Below are positions 1 to 6,762 of a stretch of DNA of 20,094 bases, piece by piece (the first letter of the stretch is position 1; the number at the start of each line of letters is the position of its first letter). A model generated the notes under the pieces. That model was not told the DNA's origin, made no database searches, and was given only the letters and a program-made list of their open reading frames with translations. The position numbers and the translations under genes were made by a program. This DNA comes from a virus: the IMG/VR virus record IMGVR_UViG_3300043313_001270, positions 1 through 20,094 of that record, one strand, 5' to 3'.

Positions 1-34
1 CCCGCTCCACCTCAACCTTGATTCCCTCGGGCAT
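1..34 (-). CDS. 5' end of next virion-operon gene (partial)
   Basis: An ATG on the minus strand at 34 is preceded by AAAGGA with a 6-nt gap, a good ribosome site, just after the stop of the FnIII protein. Only MPEGIKVEVER can be read before the window edge. In actinophage head operons the gene in this place is often a head-to-tail adaptor or a further head protein, but eleven residues do not allow a call. The start is seen in the sequence; the role is not known. Confidence 0.6.
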   Translation of the reverse strand, partial: MPEGIKVEVER

Positions 35-45
35 CGAATGTCCTT

Positions 46-2058
46 TCACACCACTGTGATGTCGACACGTGCCGCGAAGCACTCGTAGCCGACGATGACG
101 ACGCGCTCGACGACGGCAATCTTGGTGTTGCTCATCGGGTCGGGCGCGAGATGCTCCTCCAACTCGCCCGACCACAGCGTCACCGGACCCGTTGCGACAA
201 GCGTGTTGTCCAGGTCCGCGTATCCGCCGCCGAACGCCCAGGCGTGCCCGAGCGTCGTGCGCAGGACCGCGCTGTTGCCCGGCCTGATCTGTCCCTCGTG
301 CGCTGCGACGGCTGCCCACTTGGGTGCGGCGTGGATGACGCCCGCCACGCCGAACACCGCGAGCGCCTCCTCGAGTGCGCCCACAGCCTCGATGAGACTC
401 TCGGCGGCGGGCAGCGCCGTCGCCTCGTCGACGACTCGCGCCGCGAACGCAGTCTCGACCGCGAGCTGCTCACCGAGACGCTGCTGCTGGCGTGCTCGCG
501 CGAGCATGTCCGCATCGGGCTCCCATAGATCACACTGGTCAAACCCCCACGCCGCGACGGGCAGGAACGGAGGACCGACGTCTCCGCGCAGCCCTTCCTT
601 GCGTGCGTCCCCGGGATCGGCGCACGGGTCGACGTCCCACGTGCCCGACGCCGTCGCGCAGTTGATGGGCGTCAGCCTGATGCCGTTGCCCCAGTGCGCG
701 GGCAGGGGCAACGGGCCGGTCGCGGTCGTGTAGAGCCCGGAGGGCAGCGGGTTGGCGAGCGGGGCGGTGTACTCGATCGCGGGGGGTGTGACGCGCTCGG
801 GCAGCGGGAACGAGGGCTCGTAGGGAGGCACCACGACCGCGAGCGTGCGCGTGCTGTAGTTCGTCCCCCCATTGCTGTACCCCGCCGCCTTGGCGAGCAC
901 GTACCCCGTGATCGCGGTGTCGGGTGGCAGCCCGGAGATCGTTTGCGGTGAGGCGATGTCCGTGCGATCGACCTGCGCCCCTGTCGTGGCCTCGTAGAAA
1001 CGGATGTCGTAGGACGTCGCGTTGGGCACCGCAGGCCACTCGACCGTGACCGAGTCCTCGGTAGGCGTGACGGTCAGTACCGGGTTCGCGAGCTGAGCAA
1101 TCGTCGTCACGACGACGGGCGCAGTCCACTCCGATCGAGGCGTGGCCGTGCGAGTGCGTACCGAATATTGCGTGGTGGGCGTCCGCCCGGTGACCGTTTT
1201 GGGCTTGGACGAGCCCGAGAACTCGACAGTGCCGTTGATCTCGATGTCACGAGCGGGGGCCGTCGTCCAGTTGACCGTGAACGACGATGCCGTGATGCCG
1301 GTGATGGTGTGCACAGCGGGGGCGACGGGGAGCGCCGCCGTTGTCGTGACAACGGCTGCCGTCCACTCGGACTCGGGTCGCGTTCCGCTGGCGACACTGC
1401 GGGTCCGCACGCTGTACGCGGTGCCCGGGGTGAGGCCCAGCAGGTACTTACCGGAGTTCTGATTCGTGTGCGCAACAACGCCGTCGATCTCGATGTCGCG
1501 GTTGCCTTGCGTGGACCAGTTCACACGGAACGAGTCGGGGCTGATGTTGGAGACGGTGTGCACCGTGGGTGCAGCCTCCAGGCTCGGGGTCGCTGTGACC
1601 GTCGTCCCCGCCTTGATGGTGATGGGGAACGCGGTGGCGGGCGCAGCGTCCGCTTTGCCTCGCAGATCGACTGCCCTCGGGGGTGTCCAGTTCCATGTCC
1701 CCGTAGTCGGGTAGATGGCCGAGTACGTGCCGTCCCCATCCGCCGCCCACGGAACACTCCCACCACTACCCAGCGCGCCCCCCAGCGCCGTGTCGTAGAA
1801 CGCGGGCTTGCCCTCGGTGGAGGGAGGCTGGGTCGTGCCCGCCGCGTCCAACAGCCAGTTGACGGTGAGCACCTGTCGATGGTCGGAGAGCACCCACTGG
1901 GCAGTCGACGGGGCACCGCCATCCTTCGACCACGAGTAGCACGCCGCGATCATCTCGGCGTGGCTGTTGAACGTGTGATCGGTCGCCAGTGTGAACACGA
2001 CGGGCGGGGGCAATGTCGTCGCCTCCGTGGTCGGGGTGTCGCCCTCGTCCTGCGCCAT
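46..2058 (-). CDS. Virion structural protein with three fibronectin type III repeats
   Basis: 670 residues, start ATG with AGAAGG 8 nt upstream, 71 bp after the major capsid gene and in the same direction. Residues 1-160 form a Thr/Pro-rich N-terminal region. Residues about 162-240 and 245-320 are two near-duplicate FnIII-like repeats (shared pattern VNW, RDIEI-G, YSVRTR, SEWTA-VV-TT), followed by a more typical third FnIII at 322-411. After a Pro-rich hinge comes a C-terminal domain (440-670) with IHAAPKWAAVAA, AFGGGYAD and ATGPVTLWSGE; this pattern recalls actinophage structural proteins encoded next to the capsid gene, whose exact role I do not know. FnIII domains on phage virions usually lie on the surface and are thought to bind host or matrix carbohydrate weakly. 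Inference: a head decoration or minor head protein. A tail protein is possible but less likely from the position. Confidence 0.75.
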   Translation of the reverse strand: MAQDEGDTPTTEATTLPPPVVFTLATDHTFNSHAEMIAACYSWSKDGGAPSTAQWVLSDHRQVLTVNWLLDAAGTTQPPSTEGKPAFYDTALGGALGSGGSVPWAADGDGTYSAIYPTTGTWNWTPPRAVDLRGKADAAPATAFPITIKAGTTVTATPSLEAAPTVHTVSNISPDSFRVNWSTQGNRDIEIDGVVAHTNQNSGKYLLGLTPGTAYSVRTRSVASGTRPESEWTAAVVTTTAALPVAPAVHTITGITASSFTVNWTTAPARDIEINGTVEFSGSSKPKTVTGRTPTTQYSVRTRTATPRSEWTAPVVVTTIAQLANPVLTVTPTEDSVTVEWPAVPNATSYDIRFYEATTGAQVDRTDIASPQTISGLPPDTAITGYVLAKAAGYSNGGTNYSTRTLAVVVPPYEPSFPLPERVTPPAIEYTAPLANPLPSGLYTTATGPLPLPAHWGNGIRLTPINCATASGTWDVDPCADPGDARKEGLRGDVGPPFLPVAAWGFDQCDLWEPDADMLARARQQQRLGEQLAVETAFAARVVDEATALPAAESLIEAVGALEEALAVFGVAGVIHAAPKWAAVAAHEGQIRPGNSAVLRTTLGHAWAFGGGYADLDNTLVATGPVTLWSGELEEHLAPDPMSNTKIAVVERVVIVGYECFAARVDITVV

Positions 2059-2088
2059 GTCAATTCCCTTCTACGACAATGGAACCGA

Positions 2089-2111
2089 GCGGGGTGGGGT
2101 CGCCACCCCGC
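2089..2111 (-). terminator. Hairpin between capsid and FnIII genes (possible attenuator)
   Basis: A perfect 9-bp inverted repeat, GCGGGGTGG / CCACCCCGC with a 5-nt loop, lies in the 71-bp gap after the major capsid stop. There is no clean T-run behind it on the minus strand, so it may be a weak terminator that lowers expression of the next gene relative to capsid, or a 3' stabiliser of capsid mRNA. Strand is assigned from context only. Confidence 0.45.
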
Positions 2112-2129
2112 CCGGGATCGAGACTGTCG

Positions 2130-3860
2130 TTACGGAGTGGGAGCCGCACATGCGACGGTGCCGGGCGCGCCCGATGCTCCACTCGGGCAGATCGGCACGG
2201 TGACGACGATCGACTGATTACACCGCTTGCCCACCGCGATCGCGTCCTCGGTGAAGAACCGGGTGTAGCGGTTGACCTGCAACAGCTCGCGCGGGTACAT
2301 CGCACCCAGCTCGATCACGTTCGACATCGCGCGGAACCACGTGCCTGCCGGGTACAGCAGCACGTCAACCGTGGAGGGCCACACGAGCGTGTCGAGGTGG
2401 CCGGGCTGCCCGGTCTCCCGGGACTGCCAGCTGCCCTCGAACTGCAAGGCGAGATTGCGCGCGGACAGTTGCGAATTGATCTGCGCGTCGGTGACCGACT
2501 TGGTGTCGAGACCTTGCTGATTGGCGAGGTCGGCGCGGATCACCTCGTGTGTCCACGAGGGCGCGACGCCCTCGATCGTCGCGTTGCGCGCCAGCCCCTT
2601 GTGCAGACGCAGGTTGGTCGCCATGAGCGCAAGCGAGTTGAGGATCGACGAATCGGTGCCCAGCTGCGAGTCGGCGGGAATGACCTTGGGCGTGCCCGAC
2701 TGACTGACCATGTCGAGTACCGTGCGCTTGCTCAGCGCCTTGAAGTGCTCGGCGGTGATCGACTGCAAGAACCACTGGATCAACTCGGGCCAGCCCTGCT
2801 CCTGCAAGATGCCCACCTCGACGCAGTAGCCCACCGCGTTGAGCCGCAGCTCCTCGAACTCGTCGGGGCAGGGGACCTCGACGCAGGTTTTGATCGCAGT
2901 CGGGTTGCCCTCCGCGTCCTCGGCCTCGAGTTCGGGCTCGGTGAAGAACCACTCGAAGGAGTCGAAGATCGCGCTGAGGTCGGGCTCGACGGGCCAGCGG
3001 ACGCCACCCCGCCGAATCGTGATCTCGGGCAGCGAGAGCAGATCGGTGGCCTGGGGAACGGCGCAGAAGTCGTACAGCGTTTCCGACGGCGCACACCAGC
3101 CGCCCGCCGCGACGAGCGATCCACCCGGGAGCTGTGTCTCGTCGGTGGCGCGCTCGATCTCGGCCACGAGAGCGTGCGGGTCGTTGATCAGGGGCAGCTT
3201 GCGGTCCAGACGCGCAATGGTCTGCGCGGAGAAACTCGTGTTGCCCTGAGGCGCGGAGCGCGAGGCGCGGGGACGCGAGTTGGGCCGGATGGAATCGACC
3301 GCCGTAGCGATCTCCTCGAACCCGACGTATCCCGACTTGTAGCCGAACATATTGGGGTCCATGCGCCACCCGATGTCGGGCTCGGAACCCCGGACCGCGA
3401 CCGTGCGGCCCTTGCCCTGCCCGGCGAATCGCGTCGAGCGACGACGTGCTCCCGCACTCGCAGCGAGTGGAGCCTCGAGCACTTCACCCTCGAGCACGTT
3501 CGTCTCGTCGGGCTCGCTCTCGGTGGACTCGCCTTCGGTGGACTCGCCCTCGGTGGACTCGCCCTCGGTGGGCTCGCCTTCGGTGGGCTCGTTCTCGGGC
3601 TCGCCGGTCGTGCGCGCAATCAGCTGCGCAGCCTCGTCACGGCGTGCCTGGCTGGCGGTTTCGATCTCGTTCTGCGCGGACTCGATCGTCTCGATATCGG
3701 CGACGACTTGACGCAGCGAGGCGAGTTGATCATCGCTGACATCATCACCGGCCTCGACGATGCTGCGCAGCGAGGTGAACCATTGCTCCGCATCCGCGAG
3801 CAGGGCCGCGAGAGCGTCAGCAGTGGTGGGCAATTCATCGGGAAGCTCGAACGGGTCCAC
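2130..3860 (-). CDS. Major capsid protein (HK97-like) with fused N-terminal scaffold-like region
   Basis: 576 residues from GTG at 3860. This start is preferred over an upstream in-frame TTG (3875) because AGGAG sits 7 nt before the GTG and overlaps the TTG codon region. Residues about 15-85 are a charged helical/coiled-coil segment, 86-118 an acidic EPTEG/ESTEG repeat, and the shell domain follows from about 130, including DVLLYPAGTWFRAM and ELLQVNRYTRFFTEDAI near the C-terminus. HK97-type capsids often carry an N-terminal delta domain that acts as scaffold and is cut off by the prohead protease; here the acidic repeat would be the linker and the cut would fall after it. Placement downstream of portal and protease fits. 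The identification as capsid rests on this order, the size and the C-terminal pattern, not on a search. The tail of the protein contains several Cys residues (CNQS, ICPS, VACA). Confidence 0.85.
   Translation of the reverse strand: MDPFELPDELPTTADALAALLADAEQWFTSLRSIVEAGDDVSDDQLASLRQVVADIETIESAQNEIETASQARRDEAAQLIARTTGEPENEPTEGEPTEGESTEGESTEGESTESEPDETNVLEGEVLEAPLAASAGARRRSTRFAGQGKGRTVAVRGSEPDIGWRMDPNMFGYKSGYVGFEEIATAVDSIRPNSRPRASRSAPQGNTSFSAQTIARLDRKLPLINDPHALVAEIERATDETQLPGGSLVAAGGWCAPSETLYDFCAVPQATDLLSLPEITIRRGGVRWPVEPDLSAIFDSFEWFFTEPELEAEDAEGNPTAIKTCVEVPCPDEFEELRLNAVGYCVEVGILQEQGWPELIQWFLQSITAEHFKALSKRTVLDMVSQSGTPKVIPADSQLGTDSSILNSLALMATNLRLHKGLARNATIEGVAPSWTHEVIRADLANQQGLDTKSVTDAQINSQLSARNLALQFEGSWQSRETGQPGHLDTLVWPSTVDVLLYPAGTWFRAMSNVIELGAMYPRELLQVNRYTRFFTEDAIAVGKRCNQSIVVTVPICPSGASGAPGTVACAAPTP
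3511..3600 (-). repeat. 15-bp tandem repeat in capsid gene (acidic pentapeptide linker)
   Basis: About six consecutive 15-nt units of the type GACTCGCCCTCGGTG with a few substitutions. On the minus strand they code the pentapeptide EGEST/EGEPT. The repeat keeps the frame, so copy-number change would lengthen or shorten the linker between the helical N-terminal region and the capsid shell domain without breaking the gene. Confidence 0.9.
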
Positions 3861-3933
3861 GGGACCACTCCTCAACTAGATGCGAATAGGTAGTGCTCCC
3901 GGCCCGTAGCCAGCGGAACTTTCACTCAGCGCG

Positions 3934-4107
3934 TCACTCTATCCGCGCCGGGTGCACGTACGAGGCACGTGCGCGTCGACGCAGTCCGACCAGGTATCCC
4001 CGAAGCGACTCGACCGCCTCGTCACGCAACGTGCCCCCGGCAGGCAGCGCGACGTACACCGCTGTCTGTTCGTCGATGGCGACGACACCCGACTCGGACG
4101 CGCTCAT
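3934..4107 (-). CDS. Small hypothetical protein, 57 aa
   Basis: ATG at 4107 overlaps the TGA of the preceding 67-residue gene in the form ATGA, so it is probably translated by coupling; no strong ribosome site of its own. The product begins MSASESGVVAIDEQTAVYVA and ends in a basic stretch, GLRRRARASYVHPARIE. No family recognised. The gene fills the space between the 67-residue gene and the capsid gene (73 bp left to the capsid start), which supports it being real. It lies in the head operon, so a small virion or assembly role is possible, but that is only position. Confidence 0.6.
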   Translation of the reverse strand: MSASESGVVAIDEQTAVYVALPAGGTLRDEAVESLRGYLVGLRRRARASYVHPARIE

Positions 4108-4307
4108 GCGCTTTCGGCCTGCTCGGGCTTGGCCTGCTCGACGACACGCAGCGTTCCGCCCCCGTGCCGCCTGATCTCCCGCTTGGCCTCGAGCGCGGTG
4201 AGGAAGGTTTTGGTCTCACCCGCAGGCGTCGTCACCGTGTACTCGACGGGGGTCACGGGCTTGCCTGCGACCCGTGCCGCTCGTCCTCTTCCGCAGCCAC
4301 ACGCCAT
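4104..4307 (-). CDS. Small Cys-start phage protein, 67 aa
   Basis: Starts 1 nt after the stop of the MuF-protease gene, with GGGAGG 7 nt upstream of ATG. The product starts MACGCGRGRAAR and continues with EYTVTTPAGETKTFLTALEAKREIRRHGGGTLRVV. This layout, a Cys-containing basic start followed by a short beta-hairpin 'TPxGExKxFxTxxEAxxxxxxxGG' domain, matches a family of tiny proteins found between protease and capsid genes in many actinophages (I believe the DUF7196 type). Function unknown. The position next to the capsid gene is typical of that family. Confidence 0.75.
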   Translation of the reverse strand: MACGCGRGRAARVAGKPVTPVEYTVTTPAGETKTFLTALEAKREIRRHGGGTLRVVEQAKPEQAESA

Positions 4308-4308
4308 G

Positions 4309-5577
4309 TCAGCGCCTCCCGATCAGTGCGAGTGCCTCACGTCGTCGCGCGGTCGCGGCCAGCAGGCGGCGCGCCTCGCGCTGATTCGACTCCACCTTGC
4401 GTATCCGCGCGACTACGCGCTCGGCGATGGCGTCGACGTTGAGCTGAGTGTCGAGGGTGCGCATGGTCGGGCAGGGGCCGATGGCCGCGACGAGGGAGCT
4501 GGGCTCGTCGTTCTCGTTGGTCGACCCCGACGCGACGAGGCCGAACCCGGGCGTGTTGACGCTCAGCGCCGCGATCAGCTCGAGATTGCCTCCCGCCTCG
4601 CGCCAGTCACCCGACAGGGGTGCACGCAGCCCTTCGAGCACCCGCTTACCGGGCGCGCTGGGGTCGGCGATACCGGAGAACCAGATGCCGTGCTCGTCCT
4701 CGCCCACGTGCACGAGAGCCCAGCTCGTGCAGGTGTTGTCGTAGTGCGCGACCGCCGCGCCGCGCGACAACGCAGGACCCGCGTGCCCGCCGCGCGCCGT
4801 GTCGCCGCTGACCGTCAGTCGGCCCACCTTCATCCGGCTGCCGTCGTCGAGCAGCAGGGGCGGGGAGGTGTGGAAGTGCGCGTAGTCGGTGGCGCTGTGC
4901 GGCGCGACGACGCACCGATCGACGATGCCCACGTGGCACGCGTTCCAGACCGCGAGATGCCCACTGATCCGCCCGTCCGCGTCCATGTGCGGGTGAGTGG
5001 GCTCAGAGAAACCCGGGTCGGTGAACATGCGTGTGGGGTAGCTGGGCTCGACGGGCACCGGGAGGGGTGCGGCGGCGAGGAGCACATCGTGCTCGATCTC
5101 CTCGCCCAGCGTGATCGACGTCGACCCGAACGCGGGAACGCTGACGAGCGTCGCCCCCAGCATCTTCGCCTTGGTGACGGTCTGGACGATCTTGATGTCG
5201 TCCTCGCCCCACAGCCACGCCTCGTACTGCTCGGGGCTCAGCTCGTTACCGTCCTCGTCGGTCATCAGCCACTCGGTGTCGCCAAGGTCGACGCTGGGGC
5301 CGGTGACGCCGTGCGACGCCTGCGCCATCGCCTCCTCGGCCTCGTCCCCCGTGAGGAAATAGCCCGATCCGATGACCTTGTCGTCCTCGACCGACGCCGA
5401 TTCGATGACGCCGACCGTGTAGCTGTTGAAGTGCCCGATGTCACTTTGCTTCTGCCACATCAGGGGCAGTGGGAAGTCGCGGAAGGACAGGTCGATGTCG
5501 TTGGCGAACATGCGTCCGTCATCGGTCAGCTCACCGATGGCCGCGAGTACGGCGGTGAAGGACTGGTAGGTGGTCAT
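4309..5577 (-). CDS. Possible internally started protease-only product
   Basis: Inside the fusion gene, ATG at 5577 (codon 396) is preceded by GAGGAG with a 6-nt gap, a better ribosome site than that of the full-length start. It falls exactly where the disordered linker ends and the protease fold begins (MTTYQSFTAVLAAIG), giving a 422-residue protease-only protein in the same frame. Nested in-frame products are known in phage head genes (for example lambda C/Nu3), so two forms in unequal amounts are plausible. It could also mean that an ancestral gene pair fused and kept the old start. Not proven by sequence alone. Confidence 0.5.
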   Translation of the reverse strand: MTTYQSFTAVLAAIGELTDDGRMFANDIDLSFRDFPLPLMWQKQSDIGHFNSYTVGVIESASVEDDKVIGSGYFLTGDEAEEAMAQASHGVTGPSVDLGDTEWLMTDEDGNELSPEQYEAWLWGEDDIKIVQTVTKAKMLGATLVSVPAFGSTSITLGEEIEHDVLLAAAPLPVPVEPSYPTRMFTDPGFSEPTHPHMDADGRISGHLAVWNACHVGIVDRCVVAPHSATDYAHFHTSPPLLLDDGSRMKVGRLTVSGDTARGGHAGPALSRGAAVAHYDNTCTSWALVHVGEDEHGIWFSGIADPSAPGKRVLEGLRAPLSGDWREAGGNLELIAALSVNTPGFGLVASGSTNENDEPSSLVAAIGPCPTMRTLDTQLNVDAIAERVVARIRKVESNQREARRLLAATARRREALALIGRR

Positions 5578-6762
5578 GGTCGTCTCCTCGTCGGATCGCC
5601 CGAGCGTATCGAGCGGGGCGGCAGCAACAGCCGCGAATGTCCCGGGCACCGTCTGCATCAGCCCAGCACTGACCTGCCCGACGCCCCGATCGTCATCGCG
5701 GGCGCGGATGACGCCCTCGTCGGCACGACGCTCGATCTCGTCGGCCTGGGAATCCTCTCGATTACGGACGGTCGCGTCACCCGAACCGCGCTCGGTGTGC
5801 CGATCGCCCTCGTCGGGTAGTTCCTCGTCGGAGGCGAGCACCGCCGCACGACAACGGCAGTTGATCGTCTCATGTGCGGGCCCCAGCGGATCGCCGGGAT
5901 ACCGCAAGGGCACCCCGCCCACGATGAACACCCCGCCCAGCCCTACGCGCTGCCCGTCGGCGGCGAAGTGCGAGTCCCGGGTGCGGCTGTCGATCGTGCA
6001 CAGCCACGCTTGCTCGAGGTCCTCGTCGAGCTGTGCATTGCGCAGGATCGCGCCCTCGATCGTCGCACTCGACTGCGCGCCCGCACTCTCGGTGCGCGCG
6101 ACCGTGACCGCGCGGCCCTCCCAGTCCCCCGTCTCGATGCTGAGATACTTCTGCACGCGCGTCGCCATGACATCGGTACCCTCCCCCGCCGCGAGATCGG
6201 TGTCGACACCCTCCGCGATCTCGCGGAACGTCGACTCGGGTGTGTTGACCATGCGGTTGCGGACGTCGAACAGGTGGCGTTGTTGCAGTTCGCGGGCGCT
6301 GGGAATCGCGGCCAGCCGACGATCCAGCTCGACGAGGGTGGCGGGTGTCGTGTCGTAGACCTGCGACACGATGACGCGCGCACGCGCGTTGAGTGTGTCG
6401 GCGTCGGCCTCCGTCGTCGTACCCGTGAGAGCGAGCCGTGTGGTGTCGGGCGCGTGCTCGTCGACGCCCAGGTCGGCGACATCGCCACCCAGATCGGTGT
6501 AGGTCTGCTCGAGTTCGTTGCCATAGATCAGACCCAGACCGAAAAGGACGAGCTGATCGAGCAGCGTCTCCCACCAGTTCTGCGTCTCCCCCGCACCACT
6601 CCCGTCGGGCGGGGAGTCCTCGACACTCGCGACGAGGGAGCGCAACGCGACGTCGTGCGCGAGGGGCACCCATTGCCGGTACGCCTCGAGCACCAGCGCC
6701 TCGATCGCCGCCTCGATCTCGAGCTGGGACAGCAGCGCCGCGCGCTTACTGCGCGGATACAC
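4309..6762 (-). CDS. MuF-like head morphogenesis protein fused to capsid maturation protease
   Basis: 817 residues from GTG at 6762, chosen because GAGGA lies 6 nt upstream and the next in-frame start would overlap the portal gene much further; as called, it overlaps portal by 17 nt. Residues about 200-305 form a MuF-like domain with the hallmark AWLCTIDSRTRDSH, VGG-PLRYPGDP and HETINCRCR. Residues 306-395 are a charged, low-complexity linker. Residues about 396-560 look like an HK97-type prohead serine protease; candidate catalytic residues are His444 (DIGHF) and Ser490 (GVTGPSVDLGD). A C-terminal extension (560-817) with GRISGHLAVWN and a long basic helix ends the protein. MuF proteins are packaged in a few copies and help portal/head assembly; the protease trims capsid and scaffold. 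Such fusions are known in actinophages. See the internal start at 5577. Confidence 0.85.
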   Translation of the reverse strand: MYPRSKRAALLSQLEIEAAIEALVLEAYRQWVPLAHDVALRSLVASVEDSPPDGSGAGETQNWWETLLDQLVLFGLGLIYGNELEQTYTDLGGDVADLGVDEHAPDTTRLALTGTTTEADADTLNARARVIVSQVYDTTPATLVELDRRLAAIPSARELQQRHLFDVRNRMVNTPESTFREIAEGVDTDLAAGEGTDVMATRVQKYLSIETGDWEGRAVTVARTESAGAQSSATIEGAILRNAQLDEDLEQAWLCTIDSRTRDSHFAADGQRVGLGGVFIVGGVPLRYPGDPLGPAHETINCRCRAAVLASDEELPDEGDRHTERGSGDATVRNREDSQADEIERRADEGVIRARDDDRGVGQVSAGLMQTVPGTFAAVAAAPLDTLGRSDEETTMTTYQSFTAVLAAIGELTDDGRMFANDIDLSFRDFPLPLMWQKQSDIGHFNSYTVGVIESASVEDDKVIGSGYFLTGDEAEEAMAQASHGVTGPSVDLGDTEWLMTDEDGNELSPEQYEAWLWGEDDIKIVQTVTKAKMLGATLVSVPAFGSTSITLGEEIEHDVLLAAAPLPVPVEPSYPTRMFTDPGFSEPTHPHMDADGRISGHLAVWNACHVGIVDRCVVAPHSATDYAHFHTSPPLLLDDGSRMKVGRLTVSGDTARGGHAGPALSRGAAVAHYDNTCTSWALVHVGEDEHGIWFSGIADPSAPGKRVLEGLRAPLSGDWREAGGNLELIAALSVNTPGFGLVASGSTNENDEPSSLVAAIGPCPTMRTLDTQLNVDAIAERVVARIRKVESNQREARRLLAATARRREALALIGRR

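Noticed and set aside
3511-3600. CRISPR-like tandem repeat
   Set aside because: Units are 15 bp with no spacers, and they code an in-frame pentapeptide in the capsid protein.
2013-5820. Long plus-strand open frames opposite the capsid and protease genes (2013-3893 and 3952-5820)
   Set aside because: They are Arg/Gly/Asp-rich readings of the antisense strand, lie over confidently identified minus-strand genes, and lack ribosome sites. Long antisense frames are expected at this GC content.
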